A DNA stretch of 64,000 nucleotides, from contig JAZOOJ010000007.1 in NCBI GenBank assembly GCA_045655005.1, forward strand, positions 1 through 64,000, in the 5' to 3' direction. Of the stretch, positions 6,786 through 14,398 are shown in pieces. The translations under genes were made by a program, and so were the position numbers. Source of the DNA: UMGS1908 sp045655005. Lineage in GTDB: Bacteria; Bacillota; Clostridia; Christensenellales; UBA1242. Below the pieces are notes generated by a model, which did no database searches, was not told where the DNA came from, and saw only the letters and a program-made list of their open reading frames with translations. Each line of letters starts with the position of its first letter. Position 1 is the stretch's first letter.

Positions 6786-9374
6786 TTAATTTTTTTCTAT
6801 TTTTTCCAAAAGCATTGCTTTTAATGCTTTGTTCTTTTCTAATTTTTCCTTCTCTAATTCTACCAAATTTGCAGGTGCCTTTGCAACAAAATTTGGGTTG
6901 TTTAGCATTTTTTCACTTCTTGAAATCTCAAACTCAATTGTCTCAAGTTCTTTGCTTAACTTTTGCGCAACTTCTTCATTGTCTATGTTTAAGTCAATGT
7001 AAATCTCTCCCAAATCACTTACAATCAGATGTCCAGATTTATCATTTGTTTCTATAACTTCTCCAATCGTTGCAAGTTTTTTAATACCCCCAATAAAGTC
7101 GTCTAAATTTTTACTATTAGGAGTCTTTAATACAACAGTCTTGCCTGCTTCAATATTATTTTCATTTTTTAATGCTCTTATTGCTTTTACAAGTTCAATA
7201 ACGCTTTCAGTCCTTGTTCTTTCATAAGCGAACTTAAATTCTTCTTTCATTTTTGGGTAATTTTGTTCACAAATAAAACCATCTCCACCCATCTTGCCAT
7301 AAATAAATTCACTAACAAAAGGAGTATACGGATGTATTAATTTCAACAATTCCATTAATACATAGTAAAGAACACTTGCCGTATTTTGTTTTTCTTCCCC
7401 ACCCTTAAACAGCATTGGTTTAGAGAGTTCAATAAACCAGTCACAAAAACTATTTAAAATAAAATTATGAATATTAGTCAACGCCAAGCCAAGTTCATAT
7501 TTTTCAATATTTTGTGTTACATTTTCAATTAAGTCATTTAAGCCAGATAAAATCCACTTATCAAACAAACCTAAGTTACATTTTTCAATTGGCAATATTT
7601 CAATTCCGTCAGTCGCCATAGCAACAAACTTTGAAGCGTTCCATAATTTATTAATAAATTGCTTAGAGTTTACAATCTTTGTTTCACCAAGTCTTGTATC
7701 TAAGCCAAGAGCCATATCTTTTACAAGTGCAATTCTTAGAGCATCCGCACCATATTTGTTAACTACTTCTATTGGATCAATGCCATTTCCTAATGACTTA
7801 CTCATCTTTCTGCCTTGCTCGTCACGAACAAGCCCGTGCATCAACGTTGATGTAAACGGAACATCTCCGGTGCATTCAATACCCATATAAACCATTTTTG
7901 TTACCCAATGAGTTAAAATATCATAGCCAGTAACAAGAACAGTTGTTGGGTAGAACTTTTTATAATTTTCAGCATCGGTATTTGGCCATCCAAGAGTAGA
8001 GAAAGGCCATAAAGCAGAACTGAACCAAGTATCTAATACATCTTCATCTTGACGAATATGGTCAGAACCACATTTTGGACAATTTGTTTGTGTCTTTGAC
8101 GCGTAAACCTCGCCACATTCATCACAATAATAAATTGGTATTCTGTGCCCTGTCCAAAGTTGTCTTGAAATACACCAGTCTTGAATATTTTCAAGCCAGT
8201 GGAAATAATTCTTTTCAAATCTTTTTGCATAGATTGAAAGCCTACCGTCCTTTACACATTCAATAGCAGGACGAGCCAAGTCTTTCATTGCAACATACCA
8301 TTGTTTTGTAACAAGTGGGTCAATTATATTGTGACAACGATAACAATGTCCAACACTATGAGTATATGGTTCAATTTTTTCGATTAAACCTTGATTTTTT
8401 AATTCTGCAACAATTGCATCTCTTGCTCCAAATGCGTCCATACCAGAAAATTTACCAGCATAGTCATTCAACTTACCATCTTTTTCAATTACCGACATAA
8501 TTTCCAAATTGTGCCTTTTCCCTACCTCGTAGTCATTAGGGTCGTGTGCTGGAGTAATTTTTACCATTCCCGTTCCGAATTCTTTTTCTACATAACTATC
8601 TGCAATAATTGGAATTTGTCTGCCTGTTAATGGTAAAACTAGCATTTTACCAACAATGTCTTTATATCTTTCATCTTCTGGGTTTACTGCAACCGCCATA
8701 TCACCAAACAACGTTTCTGGTCTTGTTGTTGCAACTACAATGTGCCCACTTCCGTCCGCAAATGGATATCTTATATGCCACATTGAACTTTCTTCATCAG
8801 AATACTCTACTTCATCATCTGATATAACCGATTTACATGTTGAGCACCAATTCGTAAGCCTTGTTCCCCTATAAATTAAGCCTTTATTATAAAGACGTAT
8901 AAATGCTTCTAATACCGCATTTGTACTTTGTTCATCCATTGTAAATCTATATTTTGTCCAGTCTGCAGAAAAACCCATTCTTCTAAACTGTTGCATAATT
9001 GCATCACCATAGTGATTATACCAATCCCATGCAACCTTATCAAACTCCTCACGACCAATAGACTCTTTGGTTTTTCCTTCTTTTTTAAGTTTTTCAACAA
9101 TTTTAATTTCAGTTGCAATTGCTGCGTGGTCGGCCCCCGGTTGCCACAATACTTCAAACCCCTTCATTCTTTTATATCTTGAAAGAATATCTTGCATTGT
9201 CATATCCATGCCATGACCTACGTGTGCTACACTTGTAACATTTGGTGGTGGCATTATAATACAAAATGCCGGTTTTTTTGATTTTGGGTCAGCAAAAAAA
9301 CAATTTGAATCTTCCCATTTTTTATAAATTTGTGTTTCAAACGACTGAGGATCGTAACTTTTTTCTTTTTTCAT
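6786..9374 (-). CDS. valS: Valyl-tRNA synthetase, 862 aa
   Basis: This class I synthetase charges tRNA-Val. The order is complete: HIGH-type motif (here HVGHG, 51-55) after MPPPNVT, ADHAAIATE, the CP1 editing domain with TTRPETLFGD, DWCISRQLWTGHRIP, KMSKSLGN (about 522), DALR, the anticodon-binding helical domain, and a C-terminal coiled coil with the usual ISRSEKMLNNPNFVAKAP arm. The segment before the HIGH motif is TSVAHVGHG rather than the common TGKLHIGHA, a mild divergence. The ribosome site AAGGAG precedes the ATG. It lies behind a T-box leader and a small membrane protein and ahead of an LTA-synthase-like gene. Confidence 0.98.
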   Translation of the reverse strand: MKKEKSYDPQSFETQIYKKWEDSNCFFADPKSKKPAFCIIMPPPNVTSVAHVGHGMDMTMQDILSRYKRMKGFEVLWQPGADHAAIATEIKIVEKLKKEGKTKESIGREEFDKVAWDWYNHYGDAIMQQFRRMGFSADWTKYRFTMDEQSTNAVLEAFIRLYNKGLIYRGTRLTNWCSTCKSVISDDEVEYSDEESSMWHIRYPFADGSGHIVVATTRPETLFGDMAVAVNPEDERYKDIVGKMLVLPLTGRQIPIIADSYVEKEFGTGMVKITPAHDPNDYEVGKRHNLEIMSVIEKDGKLNDYAGKFSGMDAFGARDAIVAELKNQGLIEKIEPYTHSVGHCYRCHNIIDPLVTKQWYVAMKDLARPAIECVKDGRLSIYAKRFEKNYFHWLENIQDWCISRQLWTGHRIPIYYCDECGEVYASKTQTNCPKCGSDHIRQDEDVLDTWFSSALWPFSTLGWPNTDAENYKKFYPTTVLVTGYDILTHWVTKMVYMGIECTGDVPFTSTLMHGLVRDEQGRKMSKSLGNGIDPIEVVNKYGADALRIALVKDMALGLDTRLGETKIVNSKQFINKLWNASKFVAMATDGIEILPIEKCNLGLFDKWILSGLNDLIENVTQNIEKYELGLALTNIHNFILNSFCDWFIELSKPMLFKGGEEKQNTASVLYYVLMELLKLIHPYTPFVSEFIYGKMGGDGFICEQNYPKMKEEFKFAYERTRTESVIELVKAIRALKNENNIEAGKTVVLKTPNSKNLDDFIGGIKKLATIGEVIETNDKSGHLIVSDLGEIYIDLNIDNEEVAQKLSKELETIEFEISRSEKMLNNPNFVAKAPANLVELEKEKLEKNKALKAMLLEKIEKN

Positions 9375-9387
9375 AAATTTCTCCTTA

Positions 9388-9603
9388 TTATAACAATTTA
9401 ACTACTAATACTAAAATAATTAACAAACCAAAGAAAGCAAGATAACTTATCAAACTAAGTTTACTGAGTAAATCTTCGGCCTTTATTCTTCTGTGTATGT
9501 CTTGGCTCTTTAAGCCACTGACAAAAAATTTTGCAAATACAACAAATAATAAGTCCAAAAACATAAGAACTAAAACAATAATTAACAATGCTGTCTTTAT
9601 CAA
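9388..9603 (-). CDS. Small two-pass membrane protein between the T-box and valS, 71 aa
   Basis: The reading frame can be extended to a GTG at 9636, but that lies inside the T-box terminator hairpin. A perfect GGAGGTGAG ribosome site precedes a TTG at 9603 by 8 bases, so TTG 9603 is taken as the start. The protein has two hydrophobic helices (about residues 4-27 and 47-70) joined by a basic, charged loop (LKSQDIHRRIKAEDLLSK). No family is recognised. It is the first gene after the valine T-box and ends 13 bp before valS, so it is co-regulated with valyl-tRNA synthetase. Confidence 0.75.
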   Translation of the reverse strand: MIKTALLIIVLVLMFLDLLFVVFAKFFVSGLKSQDIHRRIKAEDLLSKLSLISYLAFFGLLIILVLVVKLL

Positions 9604-9616
9604 TTTACTCACCTCC

Positions 9617-9840
9617 AAAACAAAAAGACTTTTCACTCCCTCATATTAAAGGACGAAAAGTCTTTTCCGCGGTACCACCTTTATTCAAGTATAAATACTT
9701 GCTCTTTACAATTATATAAGACATAATGTTTGCAACCTTCTCTTTTTTAGTTTGCCCTTGCATTCTCTTTCAGCCCACGAAGAACGCTCTCTTATTAAGA
9801 TACTTTTAAAAGATACTCCTCAAACGTCTTTATTAAATTT
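9617..9840 (-). promoter_or_regulatory. T-box riboswitch (valine) with terminator
   Basis: The minus strand shows the signature T-box sequence AAGGTGGTACCGCGG (9681-9667) immediately before an intrinsic terminator: AAAAGACTTTTC pairs with GAAAAGTCTTTTT (9666-9622), then TTGTTTT. Upstream, Stem I has GAGGAGTA (AGTA bulge), an AGAGAG box near 9790 and a GGCTG apical element. The specifier loop opposite AGTA reads GAAGGTTGC. GTT (9736-9734) is the likely specifier and is a valine codon, in agreement with valS downstream. Uncharged tRNA-Val would pair with the T-box and prevent termination. Confidence 0.93.
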
Positions 9841-9846
9841 TAAAAG

Positions 9847-9875
9847 ATTATATCATATAAAATAAAAAATTTCAA
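9847..9875 (-). promoter_or_regulatory. Promoter of the T-box / valS operon
   Basis: On the minus strand TTGAAA (9875-9870), exactly 17 bases, and TATAAT (9852-9847) form a near-consensus sigma-A promoter that starts transcription just before T-box Stem I. Confidence 0.85.
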
Positions 9876-9887
9876 GTCTAAAAATAA

Positions 9888-10487
9888 TTATTCAAAAATT
9901 TGATCACTTTCTTCTTCTGTAATCGTCTTTTCAATCTCACTTCTTTGTTCTTCTTTTGCAACATCTTCAATCTCATCACTATCTTCTCCAACAATAATAG
10001 ATGAGTAAATTATAAGAATCGCACCAACGGCACTACTTACAAAAATAAAAACTGTTCCTATTTTGTGAAGAAATACATTTACAAAGATTGCGACCCATAT
10101 AGCAAACGAATATAAGCAATATAAAATATCGAAAATCAATCGTTTTTTGCCAAAAACATTTGCAAAGGTTTTATATAAGCCAATAACGATTTCAAAAAAG
10201 ATTAAAATTAATAAAATCCAAATGGTAATGCATTTATGAATTGCAAGAAATAACAATGGAGTTATATACAGAAGCCTTGCAATTATGTTAGAAACCAAGC
10301 CAAGCCTTGAAAAGTCTGCAGGTTTTCTCATCTCAAGGACGACATCACAAACCTCAAAAATTTCAACAACAACAAAAAGAACACCAAAAAGATATTTAAT
10401 ATCCAATACAAGTGCCGTAATTATTAGGGCAAACAAGGCACCCCTAATTGCAAGTAGCAAGCTTGGTATTGTAGTTTTCTTAATCAT
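9888..10487 (-). CDS. Multi-pass membrane protein of unknown function, 199 aa
   Basis: I do not recognise this protein. About five to six hydrophobic helices cover residues 8-165, and the last 35 residues are a strongly acidic cytoplasmic-looking tail (EDSDEIEDVAKEEQRSE and following). The general size and helix pattern recall CDP-alcohol phosphotransferases, but the obligatory DG-AR-G-D-D signature is absent, so I do not assign that. The ribosome site GGGGTAGG precedes the ATG. The gene ends 13 bp before the valS promoter, whose -35 lies next to its stop codon. Confidence 0.7.
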   Translation of the reverse strand: MIKKTTIPSLLLAIRGALFALIITALVLDIKYLFGVLFVVVEIFEVCDVVLEMRKPADFSRLGLVSNIIARLLYITPLLFLAIHKCITIWILLILIFFEIVIGLYKTFANVFGKKRLIFDILYCLYSFAIWVAIFVNVFLHKIGTVFIFVSSAVGAILIIYSSIIVGEDSDEIEDVAKEEQRSEIEKTITEEESDQIFE

Positions 10488-10604
10488 AATACCTACCCCG
10501 AATTTATTAAGTAAAAATATTATAGCACAATGTTTTATCTGCTTTCAAGTAATTATTGTCATAAATTTAAATTTTAGAATAAAATACATTAGGAGGTGTA
10601 AATC

Positions 10605-11597
10605 TTGAAAAAAATATTATCAACTATAACAGCCTGTTTATTAATTTTATTTTGTTTTTCGGCTTGCAAAAAAAACAATCTTACCACTATACGTCTAAAT
10701 GAAGTTACTCATTCAATTTTTTACGCTCCACTATATCTTGCAATAAATCTTGGATATATGGAAGAAGAAGGATTAGAAATTGATTTAACTAATGGTGGCG
10801 GAAGTGACGTAAGTATGTCTGCATTGCTTTCTGATAGTGCTGACATTGCATTACTTGGTCCAGAAACATTGGTTTATGTAGTTAAAGAAGGTAGCACTAA
10901 TCACCCTATGGTGTTTGGACAACTCACAAAAAGAGACGGCTCATTTTTAATTGGCAGAACCAACCAACAAAATTTCAATTGGCTTGACCTTGAAAACTCT
11001 TATATTTTAGGCGGTCGTGAAGGCGGAATGCCTGCAATGACGCTTGAATATGTTCTAAACAATAAAGGACTTTACGACGGTGTAAATATGACCTTTGACA
11101 CAAGCATTAAATTCGATTTAATCACCGCAACCTTTGAAGGTGGCACGGGCGATTATTGTACGATGTTTGAGCCAGGAGCAAGTTCATATGTGGCCGAGGG
11201 CAAAGGTTACTATATGGCTTCTATCGGAGAAGAATGTGGAGAGGTTCCATTCACGTGCTTTATGGCAAACGCTGGCTATATGCAAGAAAATCCTGAAATC
11301 ATAAAAGGCTTTTTAAATGCTGTTACAAAAGCTTATAACTATATGTTAACCCATACAACAAAGGAAATTGCCGAAGCACTTTTGCCATCATTTGAAGGAA
11401 CAAGTGTTGATTTAATTGAAAGTTCAATTGCGAAATATATTGAGATTGACGCTTGGAGCAGTACTCCTGCAATGACTCAAAGTGCATTCAATAGACTAAT
11501 TGCCATTATTGAAAATGCTGGGATTGATGTATCTGGCGTAAAATTTGGAGATGTTGTTGACAATAGTTACGCATTAAGTTTGGCTAATGCTGAATAA
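10605..11597 (+). CDS. ABC importer substrate-binding lipoprotein (NitT/TauT/THI5-like), 330 aa
   Basis: A TTG start follows AGGAGGTG. The signal peptide ends in a lipobox (FSAC, Cys near residue 20), so the protein is anchored outside the membrane. The body, including SIFYAPLYLAINLGYMEEEGLEIDL, a Gly-rich GGGSDVSMSALLSDSADIALLG and GYMQENPEIIKGFLNAVTKAY, is typical of the NMT1/THI5/SsuA solute-binding family, whose members bind nitrate, sulfonates, taurine or the thiamine precursor HMP. The substrate cannot be read from sequence; no TPP riboswitch is present in the 117-bp upstream gap. ATPase and permease genes follow. Confidence 0.9.
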   Translation: MKKILSTITACLLILFCFSACKKNNLTTIRLNEVTHSIFYAPLYLAINLGYMEEEGLEIDLTNGGGSDVSMSALLSDSADIALLGPETLVYVVKEGSTNHPMVFGQLTKRDGSFLIGRTNQQNFNWLDLENSYILGGREGGMPAMTLEYVLNNKGLYDGVNMTFDTSIKFDLITATFEGGTGDYCTMFEPGASSYVAEGKGYYMASIGEECGEVPFTCFMANAGYMQENPEIIKGFLNAVTKAYNYMLTHTTKEIAEALLPSFEGTSVDLIESSIAKYIEIDAWSSTPAMTQSAFNRLIAIIENAGIDVSGVKFGDVVDNSYALSLANAE

Positions 11598-11638
11598 AGA
11601 TCAAACAACTATTATCAAGCCAAACCACGGAGAAAACT

Positions 11639-12403
11639 ATGAAAAATTTGCTTGATATTAACAACTTATTTTTAACATACCACTCTAAAATCGGAGAAAC
11701 GCAAGCATTATCCAGACTTTCTTTTGCAGTAAAAAACAATGAATTTATATCCATTGTTGGACCAAGCGGATGTGGTAAAACCACAATTCTCTCGCTTATT
11801 GCAGGATTGTTGAATCCAAGTGATGGAGAAATCTTACTTGATGGGAAAAAGATAGATAGCATCAATACCGATGTAGGCTATATGTTCCAAAGAGATAATC
11901 TGTTTGAATGGCTGACCGTTGAAAAAAATGTACTGTTTGCCTTAAATTTACAAAAAAAAGATAGTGAAGAAAATAAACAATTTGTGTACAGTCTAGTGGA
12001 AAAATACGGACTATCTGAATTTTTAAACCACTACCCAAGCGAACTTTCTGGTGGTATGCGACAAAGGGTTTCATTAATTAGAACTCTTGCGACAAGACCG
12101 AAATTATTACTTTTAGACGAACCATTTTCAGCTCTTGACTATCAAACCAGACTTGGAATCCAAGATATAGTTCATAAAATTATCTTAGAAGAAAAGCAAA
12201 CTGCAATACTTGTAACTCACGACATAAGCGAATCAATTTCAATGTCTAACCGAATTATAATATTATCAAAACGTCCTGCTCACGTAAAAAATATTGTAGA
12301 ACTTGAATTTCCTAAAAATCTTTCTCCGTTTGAACGTAGAGGGCACCCAAATTTTAGTAGTTACTTTAATCTAATTTGGGAGGAACTTAAAAATGAAGAA
12401 TAG
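11639..12403 (+). CDS. ABC importer ATP-binding protein, 254 aa
   Basis: This is a complete nucleotide-binding subunit of the SsuB/TauB/NrtD type: Walker A GPSGCGKTT (about residue 41), Q-loop YMFQRDNLFEW, signature LSGGMRQR (about 137), Walker B LLLLDEPFSALD and H-loop LVTHDI. It energises the importer together with the lipoprotein upstream and the permease downstream, whose start overlaps this gene's end by 11 bp. The ribosome site CGGAG lies 7 bases before the ATG. Confidence 0.95.
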   Translation: MKNLLDINNLFLTYHSKIGETQALSRLSFAVKNNEFISIVGPSGCGKTTILSLIAGLLNPSDGEILLDGKKIDSINTDVGYMFQRDNLFEWLTVEKNVLFALNLQKKDSEENKQFVYSLVEKYGLSEFLNHYPSELSGGMRQRVSLIRTLATRPKLLLLDEPFSALDYQTRLGIQDIVHKIILEEKQTAILVTHDISESISMSNRIIILSKRPAHVKNIVELEFPKNLSPFERRGHPNFSSYFNLIWEELKNEE

Positions 12404-13208
12404 TATTAAACAAAATTTTTCTAGCGAGCATCTATTATATTTAAAAAAAGAGCGTCGAAACAAAAATATCATAATTGGCGGGCGAATTTTAGTTTTGCTT
12501 GTATTCTTGGGACTGTGGGAACTTTTAACTGTTACTAAGGCTATCGATTCATTCATATACAGCTCCCCATCAAGGATTGTTAAAATGCTGATTCAATTAT
12601 TCCAAGAGGGTAACATTTTAAGACATACATTTGTTACTCTTTACGAAACGATTTTGGCATTCGTAATTTCAATGGTAGTCGGAACGATTATTGCAATATT
12701 ACTCTTTTCAAGTGAAAGAGCAAGAAATATTTTGGAGCCATATCTTGTAATTTTAAACAGTTTACCAAAAGTCGCTCTTGGACCATTAATTATTGTTTGG
12801 TTTGGTGCAGGAACAAAGGCAATTGTTGTGATGGGCTTCTTGATTTGTATAATCATTACCATTGTAAGTCTTTTAAACAGTTTTATGGCCGTAAGTAAAG
12901 AAAAAATCTTATTACTTAAAACTCTTGGAGCAACACGTTGGCAAATACTGACCAAACTTGTAATCCCTGAAAGCCTTCCTTCTTTTATTTCGGTTTTAAA
13001 AATAAATGTAGGAATGAGTTGGGTTGGAACGATCATGGGCGAATATCTTGTAAGTAAAGCCGGCCTTGGCTATTTAATTGTTTATGGTGGCTACATATTT
13101 AAACTCGATCTTGTAATGACAGCAATTCTTATTCTTTGCTTGCTTGCAGGATTAATGTATTTACTTGTTTCAATCTTCGAAAAACTTTTAATAAAAAAAA
13201 GAGGTTAA
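12393..13208 (+). CDS. ABC importer permease (SsuC/TauC-like), 271 aa
   Basis: Six hydrophobic helices between residues 28 and 262 and the cytoplasmic EAA-type loop LKTLGATRWQILTKLVIPESLPS (about 180-202, which docks on the ATPase) identify a BPD_transp_1 permease of the nitrate/sulfonate/taurine group. The N-terminus has a charged 27-residue cytoplasmic lead. GGAGG lies 9 bases before the ATG, inside the end of the ATPase gene, which indicates translational coupling. A terminator follows directly. Confidence 0.95.
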   Translation: MKNSIKQNFSSEHLLYLKKERRNKNIIIGGRILVLLVFLGLWELLTVTKAIDSFIYSSPSRIVKMLIQLFQEGNILRHTFVTLYETILAFVISMVVGTIIAILLFSSERARNILEPYLVILNSLPKVALGPLIIVWFGAGTKAIVVMGFLICIIITIVSLLNSFMAVSKEKILLLKTLGATRWQILTKLVIPESLPSFISVLKINVGMSWVGTIMGEYLVSKAGLGYLIVYGGYIFKLDLVMTAILILCLLAGLMYLLVSIFEKLLIKKRG

Positions 13209-13211
13209 ATT

Positions 13212-13241
13212 AAAAGAAGTGAATTCAAATTCACTTCTTTT
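13212..13241. terminator. Bidirectional intrinsic terminator
   Basis: AAAAGAAGTGAATT and AATTCACTTCTTTT form a perfect stem with a 2-base loop as drawn (in practice a few pairs open), flanked by T-runs in both directions. It closes the ABC importer operon and, on the minus strand, the HD-domain gene. Confidence 0.88.
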
Positions 13242-13245
13242 CTTA

Positions 13246-14277
13246 TTATATAAAATATTTAATGTTTGGAATGTGGCAATATTTTGAATCCCTATACGCC
13301 AAAATATAATCTAACATTTTTTTGCATTTTACAGATATTGTATGCAATCTAACCACCCTTCCATCGTCTAGTTTTACAATAGGCAAAACATATCTTTTCT
13401 TTGCATCAACTGAAACGTTATACCACATTGGTTCGGGTTCTTCTGAACGTTTTAACTTTTTTGCATAGTTAAATGCTTTTAAATTCTCGCCATTCTCACG
13501 TTTTAAAATGGAAAGAATTTCTTGTTCACCCAAATTATATAAATCTTCAAGAGTGATTTTGTTCCTATTTATAAGAAGTTTTAAATTGTCAGCAATAAAC
13601 TGCATAACAAACTTGTCTTCATTATCTTGCATTTCGATGGTATACTTACTTGCCATTTCATAGAATTTTTCAGCACTTTCTGTGTTTAGAAAGCCTATTT
13701 CTTTCTCATTAAACTCATTCTTTAAAATCACCATATTTTTATAAACTTCAGCAACCTGTTCAATGCTATGTGTGTGCATTAAAATAGAGTTTAGAGAAAA
13801 AATCCCGTCCAATCTATCCACACATATTTTAGGCTTTGAATTTTCAACAATTGTATAACTTTCGTAATCGTCAAATATATCCAAAGGAACCTTATCTTTC
13901 AAAAGTAAGTTTTTCAATTTTTCAGAAGAAAACACAATATCTTTAACCGATTTCTCAGATTTTGACTGATTTTTAGAATCTCCAAGCATAAAATCAACAC
14001 AATGGCTGAACGCAGGCGTACCTAAATCGTGAAATAATGCAAGAATTGTTTGTTGCTTGTCCTTTGTAAAGCGATAGGTCATTAAAGCCGTTGAAAATGA
14101 ATGGTCAAGTCTTGAATACCAAAATCTTGGTGTAAACAAACTTGTGTAATCACAACCGCAAAACATTCCAATCTTGTCAAGTCTTTTAAACTCCTCACAC
14201 TCCAAATATTTATCAATAAACTTAGGATATTTCCCATCACATAATGTGTTAAAATATTCCTTTAACTCGCTGTTCAT
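13246..14277 (-). CDS. HD-domain hydrolase, dGTPase-like, 343 aa
   Basis: The motif pair RLDHSFSTALMT (about residue 60) and LALFHDLGTPAFSHCVD (about 82) gives the H...HD metal site of the HD superfamily. The context resembles dNTP triphosphohydrolases and related phosphohydrolases more than cyclic-dinucleotide enzymes. A later Asp in ICVDRLDG (about 154) could complete the metal site. The substrate is not known. I use the ATG at 14277, which has GGAG 5-6 bases upstream; the ATG at 14301 has no ribosome site and lies close to a TATAAT box. It is a single gene, convergent with the ABC importer. Confidence 0.82.
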   Translation of the reverse strand: MNSELKEYFNTLCDGKYPKFIDKYLECEEFKRLDKIGMFCGCDYTSLFTPRFWYSRLDHSFSTALMTYRFTKDKQQTILALFHDLGTPAFSHCVDFMLGDSKNQSKSEKSVKDIVFSSEKLKNLLLKDKVPLDIFDDYESYTIVENSKPKICVDRLDGIFSLNSILMHTHSIEQVAEVYKNMVILKNEFNEKEIGFLNTESAEKFYEMASKYTIEMQDNEDKFVMQFIADNLKLLINRNKITLEDLYNLGEQEILSILKRENGENLKAFNYAKKLKRSEEPEPMWYNVSVDAKKRYVLPIVKLDDGRVVRLHTISVKCKKMLDYILAYRDSKYCHIPNIKYFI

Positions 14278-14354
14278 TTGTTCTCCATTATCTTTTTTCA
14301 TTGGTAATTTTTCTAACTATATTATAATTTATTTTATATTTAATGTCAAAATTT

Positions 14355-14390
14355 TCAAAAAAGCAACCACCAAATTATGATTGCCTTTTT
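14355..14390 (-). terminator. Intrinsic terminator of gyrB
   Basis: On the minus strand GGCAATC pairs with GGTTGC (one G-U) around an AT-rich loop, followed by TTTTTT. It lies just after the gyrB stop codon. Confidence 0.7.
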
Positions 14391-14398
14391 ATAGTTAA

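Noticed and set aside
9604..9636. GTG start at 9636 for the small membrane protein
   Set aside because: It lies inside the T-box terminator stem; TTG 9603 has GGAGGTGAG at ideal distance.
9888..10487. CDP-alcohol phosphatidyltransferase
   Set aside because: Size and helices are similar but the DG-AR-G-D-D signature is absent.
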